A program made the translations under genes and the position numbers. Below, one piece after another: positions 60,446 to 64,000 of a stretch of DNA of 64,000 bases. The stretch's first letter is position 1; every line of letters begins with the position of its first letter. This DNA comes from CAZDQL01 sp964507325 (lineage in GTDB: Bacteria; Planctomycetota; UBA1135; GCA-002686595): positions 25,583 to 89,582 of the forward strand of contig CAZDQL010000015.1 of assembly GCA_964507325.1 (NCBI GenBank), given 5' to 3'. A model generated the notes under the pieces. The model was not told the DNA's origin. It saw nothing but the letters and a program-made list of their open reading frames with translations, and made no database searches.

Positions 60446-61384
60446 TCAGGGCCTTCCCGCTCCGCCCGAAAGCACCCAGGCAGCCCAGTCCCGGACCGGA
60501 TGCCCCGCGTTGCGCATGATGGTCTTCGCCCTCCACAGCGCCTCCGCCACGGGCAGTCTCTCGACCCAGAGTCCGGTGTAGAAGAGCTCCATGAGCTTGC
60601 GCGTGGCCGCATCGTCCACCTTCCAGAGGCTCGTGATCGCGCTGCGGGCACCGGCGATGTGGAGAGCGGTCTGGAGGGACTGGATTCCCTGCCCGGCGCG
60701 GCGGATTCCGACGTTCGTCTCGCAAGCCGATAGGACCGCAAGCTCACAGCACGCCAGATCCAACGTAGCCAACTCCTCGGCGGTCATGATCCCGGATACA
60801 CGGCCGAGGGAATCCGTGCCCCGGTTCGCCCCCGCGAGGGCGAGGCCGCACAGCGTTATGGGCGCGAGACCGGTGACGCGTCGCTCGGCGGTCATGAGGA
60901 GCCCGGGTTGCTCTCCATCGCGAATCGGAGCGGGGTCGAGGAGCGACTTCACGGTCTCGGGGGCAAACCAACCATGGGTGGCCAGATGCAGATAGCGAAC
61001 GTCGCCTGCCGATCGATGGAGGGCGCCGCGGGTCGCGTCCTTCCCCGCCAGGAGATGCGCCGCGCCCTCGAATCGTCCCTCGAAGAGACCGCGAATCGAT
61101 GCGATCTCCGCACCTGTCTGGGAGAGGGAAGCGAAGAGCTCGCGGCCGTTGCGCGTGCTCGATTCGATGGGTGCGGCAGCGATCGTGCCCACCCCTTTCC
61201 CGGTGTCCTCGGCGTCGTAGTCGGGATTGCCGAGCACCAGCAGCGCAGGCTCACCTTGGATCCGCGGAGGGGGTGCGATCAGTCGTACGCATGAGCTCTG
61301 GATCACGACCCGCACACGATCCCCCAGCCGTGCCGGGCTCGGTCCTTCTGAGGAACCCGCGGGCAGAGCATCCAGGGGCACCAA
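60446..61384 (-). CDS. C-terminal CHAT part of the split TPR-CHAT gene
   Basis: 312 aa following a TGA in the same frame. It begins at a TTG with VPLDALPAG, which aligns with LPFEALV of the intact paralogue, so it starts inside the CHAT domain. His137 (LATHG) and Cys221 (LSACE), the catalytic pair, are both present. No ribosome-binding site is seen ahead of the TTG, or of the GTG that follows. Translation would need readthrough or coupling to the upstream gene. Either a nonsense mutation split the gene or the split is used; the TGA is at the residue equivalent to the His of LHRLPF. Confidence 0.7.
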   Translation of the reverse strand: MVPLDALPAGSSEGPSPARLGDRVRVVIQSSCVRLIAPPPRIQGEPALLVLGNPDYDAEDTGKGVGTIAAAPIESSTRNGRELFASLSQTGAEIASIRGLFEGRFEGAAHLLAGKDATRGALHRSAGDVRYLHLATHGWFAPETVKSLLDPAPIRDGEQPGLLMTAERRVTGLAPITLCGLALAGANRGTDSLGRVSGIMTAEELATLDLACCELAVLSACETNVGIRRAGQGIQSLQTALHIAGARSAITSLWKVDDAATRKLMELFYTGLWVERLPVAEALWRAKTIMRNAGHPVRDWAAWVLSGGAGRP

Positions 61385-63955
61385 TCAGACCAGATCGTCG
61401 GGGCAGACGAGAAGCGTCGTCACGTCCTCGCCAGCGGCGGCGAGCAAGGGATCGAGGAGCTTCTCGCGTAGCAGCGTGCCCGCACGGCGCTCCACCGACT
61501 CCTTCGTGTCGGACGGCTCTACGGCGACTCCTCTCGTTTCCGCCTTGATCGGTTCGCCCAACGCCGCTCGCCATGTGGTCAGGAGCGATTCGAGCTCGGA
61601 TGCGGACCCGAGCTCCAGCCGAATCAGCTTTCCATCTCCCCTCAGGACGTCAGCGAGGAGGTGGTCGTCTCGAAGCGGTATCAGTCCAGTGTCGAGGGGG
61701 TGATCGCCCAAGCCGTAGCGGAGGAATCCCACCAGGGCGGCATGCTCCGGAAGGGACGAGGCGAGTGCCTCGAGGGAGATCTCTGCGTGCTCGACGCCCC
61801 GTTTCGCAAGCGCCGCGCGAAACGCCCTGTCAGAGCGATCCCGGCGAAAGAAGAGCTCGTTCAAATCACTGCGTAGGGCCTCAGGCGAGGCTCCGGCTCG
61901 CGATGCCCTGACCACGAGGTCGTTCACGGAACGGCGTGCCTGCACCGCAGCCTCCCGGAGCCGTCGCAGTTCCTCATCCGTGGTCGAGAGTGCCGAGATG
62001 GTCAGCGCTTCGGTAGCGACGGTGCGCCGGATCTCGATCAGCTCGAAGAGAGCCTTCGCTTCCGCGCTATCGGAGCGATCGCTCAGGAAGATGACGAAAT
62101 CGAGCGCACGCACATCGACTTCGAGAGCCTCGCGCGCTTCCCGAGGTGAGAGCATGGCGGCCGACTTCGCATGCTCACGCATCCCACGCACAATGGCAGG
62201 TAGATGCGTGCGCGCGCCGGCAAGGTCTCCAAGGGCCGCCTTCCTGCACGCGACGCCTACCCGTGCCTGAAGGAGAAGCGGGTGTTCAGCGGGGAGGGTC
62301 CGCTCGCACCCCTCGAGCACCATTTCCTCCAGCGCGCAGGCGCCCGAGAGATCGCCCATCCGCTTCAGCGTAGCGGCCAGGTTCACACGGGCCGCAAGGA
62401 GGTCCGGGTGCTCTCTGGGAACGATCCGCGAGAGGACTTCGATCACGGCCTCCTCGAGCTCGCGCGCCTGCGCGAGCTCGCCCGTCCCCCGCAGCGTGAT
62501 CGCCAGGTTCTGCCGGGCATCGAGGAGATCGGGATGCTCGGGGGGGAGCCTTCGCTCGCGAGCCTCCAGCACTGCCTCCTCCAACGCACGCGCGCCCGCC
62601 CAATCGCCGGTCCTCTTCATCGCGATCGCGAGGTTCTGCTGCGCGATACGGTAGTCGTGCTGGTCCGCGGGGAGGTTTCGCTCGCGAGCCTCGAGCACCT
62701 CCTCGAAGATCGCCCGGGCACCGATGAGATCCCCCATCTCGAACATCGCCGCCGCAAGGTTGTTGCGCGCATCGAGCAGGTTCGGGTCACCGGCGGGGAG
62801 GTGTTGCTCGCAGGCCTCGACGACCGCTTCGAAGATCGTCCGCGCCCCGTGCAGGTCACCCATTTTGTGCATCGTCGTCGCGAGGCTCTCACGCGTATTG
62901 GGGAGGTCCATGCGATCCGCGGGTGGGTCCTGTCCAAAGGCCTCCAGCGCGGTCTCCAGGAGCTGGCGAGCGCCGGCGAGATCGCCCATCTGCCGCAGCG
63001 TGATCGCCAGGTTCCTCCGGTCCCCGAGGAGATCGGGGTGATCCGCGGGGAGGGTTCTCTCACGAGCCTCGAGCACGTCCGCAAAGAGCACTCGAGCGCT
63101 GGCGAGCTCGCCCATCCATGACAACGTGCTCGCGAGGCTCATGCGCGCATCGAGGAGCTCCGGGTGATCGGCGGGAAGGGTCCGCCCGCAGGCCTCGACC
63201 ACAGCCTCCCCGAGAGCGCGCGCATCGGCGAGATCGCCCATCTCCCTCATAGTGTCCGCAAGGCGCAATCGCGAAAGGATGAGCGCGCGGTGATCAGCGG
63301 GAAGGACACGCTCCCAATGCGCGAGCGTGATTGCGCCGGCCTGTCGCTGGGAGCGGAAATCGCGTGCGCGATAGGCAATCGCCGCGAGGTGATCGAAGAT
63401 CCCTGCGATCTCTCCACTCCATTCGGCGTCCTCAACCTCGAGGAGCTCGTCCGCGGTCTGGACAAGCAGCCCCTGCACAGCCTCGACGGCTCCCGTACTC
63501 AGCAGCCTCGACATCTCAGCCAACGCTTCCTGGCCGCGCTTCGCCGCTTCCCGGGTTGCGTCCGTCTCGGGCGCAGCCATGAGGTGAAGCGCCATGGAGC
63601 CGGTGGCATCGATGGGTCCGGCCACCAGGACTGCAAGGGAGTCCCCCCTCTCCACCGCAAGGTTGATGTAGGGGGTGTTTCCGCCTCCTGAGTCCTCGTC
63701 TCTCGCGATGGCGCGAGCCTCCATCACGTCATCGACCTGAAGGGCGAGGTCGAGCTCCGACGTTGTCCATAGATGCAGCCTCCCCTCGAACTCCGCCACG
63801 TATTCGACCACCAGAGTCGGCCCGTGGCCGTCGATCAGCACCGGGTCATCGGTGGTCAGCTCCAGCTCGAGGACCCGATCGAAGAGGCACGGGGGCTCAG
63901 GCTCGGAAGCCTGTGGCGGGGCGACCGAACACAGCGCGAGAAGGGCTGTCAGCAT
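61385..63955 (-). CDS. TPR protein, upstream part of the split TPR-CHAT gene
   Basis: 856 aa from ATG 63955 with a signal peptide-like start (MLTALLALCSVAPPQA). An N-terminal beta-rich domain (about 25-130; LVVEYVAEFEGRLHLW) precedes about nine TPR units, residues 210-580, in the form LPADHPDLLDARxNLAxTLxxMGDLxGARxLxExVLExRER. A helical segment follows, then the first part of the CHAT domain, ending LLVCPDDLV at the TGA (61385-61387). If read through, the joint product would be 1169 aa, close to the 1215 aa paralogue. The upstream end of the window (63956-64000) has no gene. Confidence 0.75.
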   Translation of the reverse strand: MLTALLALCSVAPPQASEPEPPCLFDRVLELELTTDDPVLIDGHGPTLVVEYVAEFEGRLHLWTTSELDLALQVDDVMEARAIARDEDSGGGNTPYINLAVERGDSLAVLVAGPIDATGSMALHLMAAPETDATREAAKRGQEALAEMSRLLSTGAVEAVQGLLVQTADELLEVEDAEWSGEIAGIFDHLAAIAYRARDFRSQRQAGAITLAHWERVLPADHRALILSRLRLADTMREMGDLADARALGEAVVEACGRTLPADHPELLDARMSLASTLSWMGELASARVLFADVLEARERTLPADHPDLLGDRRNLAITLRQMGDLAGARQLLETALEAFGQDPPADRMDLPNTRESLATTMHKMGDLHGARTIFEAVVEACEQHLPAGDPNLLDARNNLAAAMFEMGDLIGARAIFEEVLEARERNLPADQHDYRIAQQNLAIAMKRTGDWAGARALEEAVLEARERRLPPEHPDLLDARQNLAITLRGTGELAQARELEEAVIEVLSRIVPREHPDLLAARVNLAATLKRMGDLSGACALEEMVLEGCERTLPAEHPLLLQARVGVACRKAALGDLAGARTHLPAIVRGMREHAKSAAMLSPREAREALEVDVRALDFVIFLSDRSDSAEAKALFELIEIRRTVATEALTISALSTTDEELRRLREAAVQARRSVNDLVVRASRAGASPEALRSDLNELFFRRDRSDRAFRAALAKRGVEHAEISLEALASSLPEHAALVGFLRYGLGDHPLDTGLIPLRDDHLLADVLRGDGKLIRLELGSASELESLLTTWRAALGEPIKAETRGVAVEPSDTKESVERRAGTLLREKLLDPLLAAAGEDVTTLLVCPDDLV

Positions 63956-64000
63956 GGCGATCGAGGGGCACGAATCCAGGGGATAGGTGATCCAGATGCG

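Noticed and set aside
61341..61384. SECIS after the TGA of the split CHAT gene
   Set aside because: A short hairpin with a bulged U exists, but the loop lacks a G in its first two positions and the TGA falls at a position where the paralogue has His, so selenocysteine is not favoured.
1..64000. CRISPR arrays, transposases, integrases, rRNA
   Set aside because: No evenly spaced direct repeats, transposase motifs or rRNA-like sequence were seen on either strand.

Overview
The window is very GC-rich and densely coded. It looks like chromosomal DNA of a planctomycete-type bacterium close to its replication origin. This is an inference from secreted or lipoprotein BNR/FG-GAP proteins that share a WYRD-containing module, an ECF sigma factor with a large extracytoplasmic tail, TPR-CHAT proteins, and an SSS symporter encoded beside a uroporphyrinogen-decarboxylase-like protein. 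No insertion sequence, integrase, rRNA, convincing tRNA or CRISPR array was seen.

Layout. 1-4682 (+): bacillithiol genes (end of bshC, bshB1, bshA) with an embedded ParA-type ATPase and a following cysteine desulfurase. 4683-11217 (+): dnaA, dnaN, a DUF721/DciA-like gene and gyrB. The dnaA-dnaN spacer carries a cluster of TTGTCC-type DnaA-box-like 9-mers and is the best oriC candidate. recF is absent from this block. 11581-15032: a stand-alone MshEN-domain protein, a short-chain dehydrogenase and an AsnB-type asparagine synthetase. 15050-20470: a GT4 glycosyltransferase, an FG-GAP/VCBS protein interrupted by one in-frame TGA with a bacterial-SECIS-like hairpin (candidate selenoprotein), and a BNR-type lipoprotein. 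20585-21383: a zeta-toxin-like kinase and a small overlapping partner. 21411-32968 (-): secreted and transport genes, including a hydrolase with an N-terminal WYRD module, a compact set (arylsulfotransferase-like, sugar-binding lipoprotein, URO-D-like, SSS symporter), a metallo-beta-lactamase-fold lipoprotein and an FG-GAP protein.

33071-38658 holds a double-domain GT2 glycosyltransferase divergent from a radical SAM/SPASM protein that is translationally coupled to a GT-B-like protein. After a secreted orphan and an alkaline phosphatase, 41701-50998 (-) is a nine-gene operon with overlapping or nearly overlapping genes. It encodes SDR, DegT aminotransferase, NeuB-like synthase, methyltransferase, SpsG/PseG-like, SpsF-like, WbqC, sulfotransferase and methyltransferase, and reads as a nonulosonic-acid-like sugar pathway with late decoration. 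51123-54429 (+) has a small Cys protein, a queuosine-precursor-type transporter and the sigma-factor fusion. 54454-56553 (-) has another FG-GAP/WYRD protein and a cupin.

The right end carries two convergent TPR-CHAT paralogues. One is intact (56734-60381). The other (60446-63955) is cut by a single in-frame TGA inside its CHAT domain. The strongest lead is the candidate selenoprotein at 16422-17720. The split CHAT gene, the sugar operon, the near-origin bacillithiol cluster and the shared WYRD module come next.
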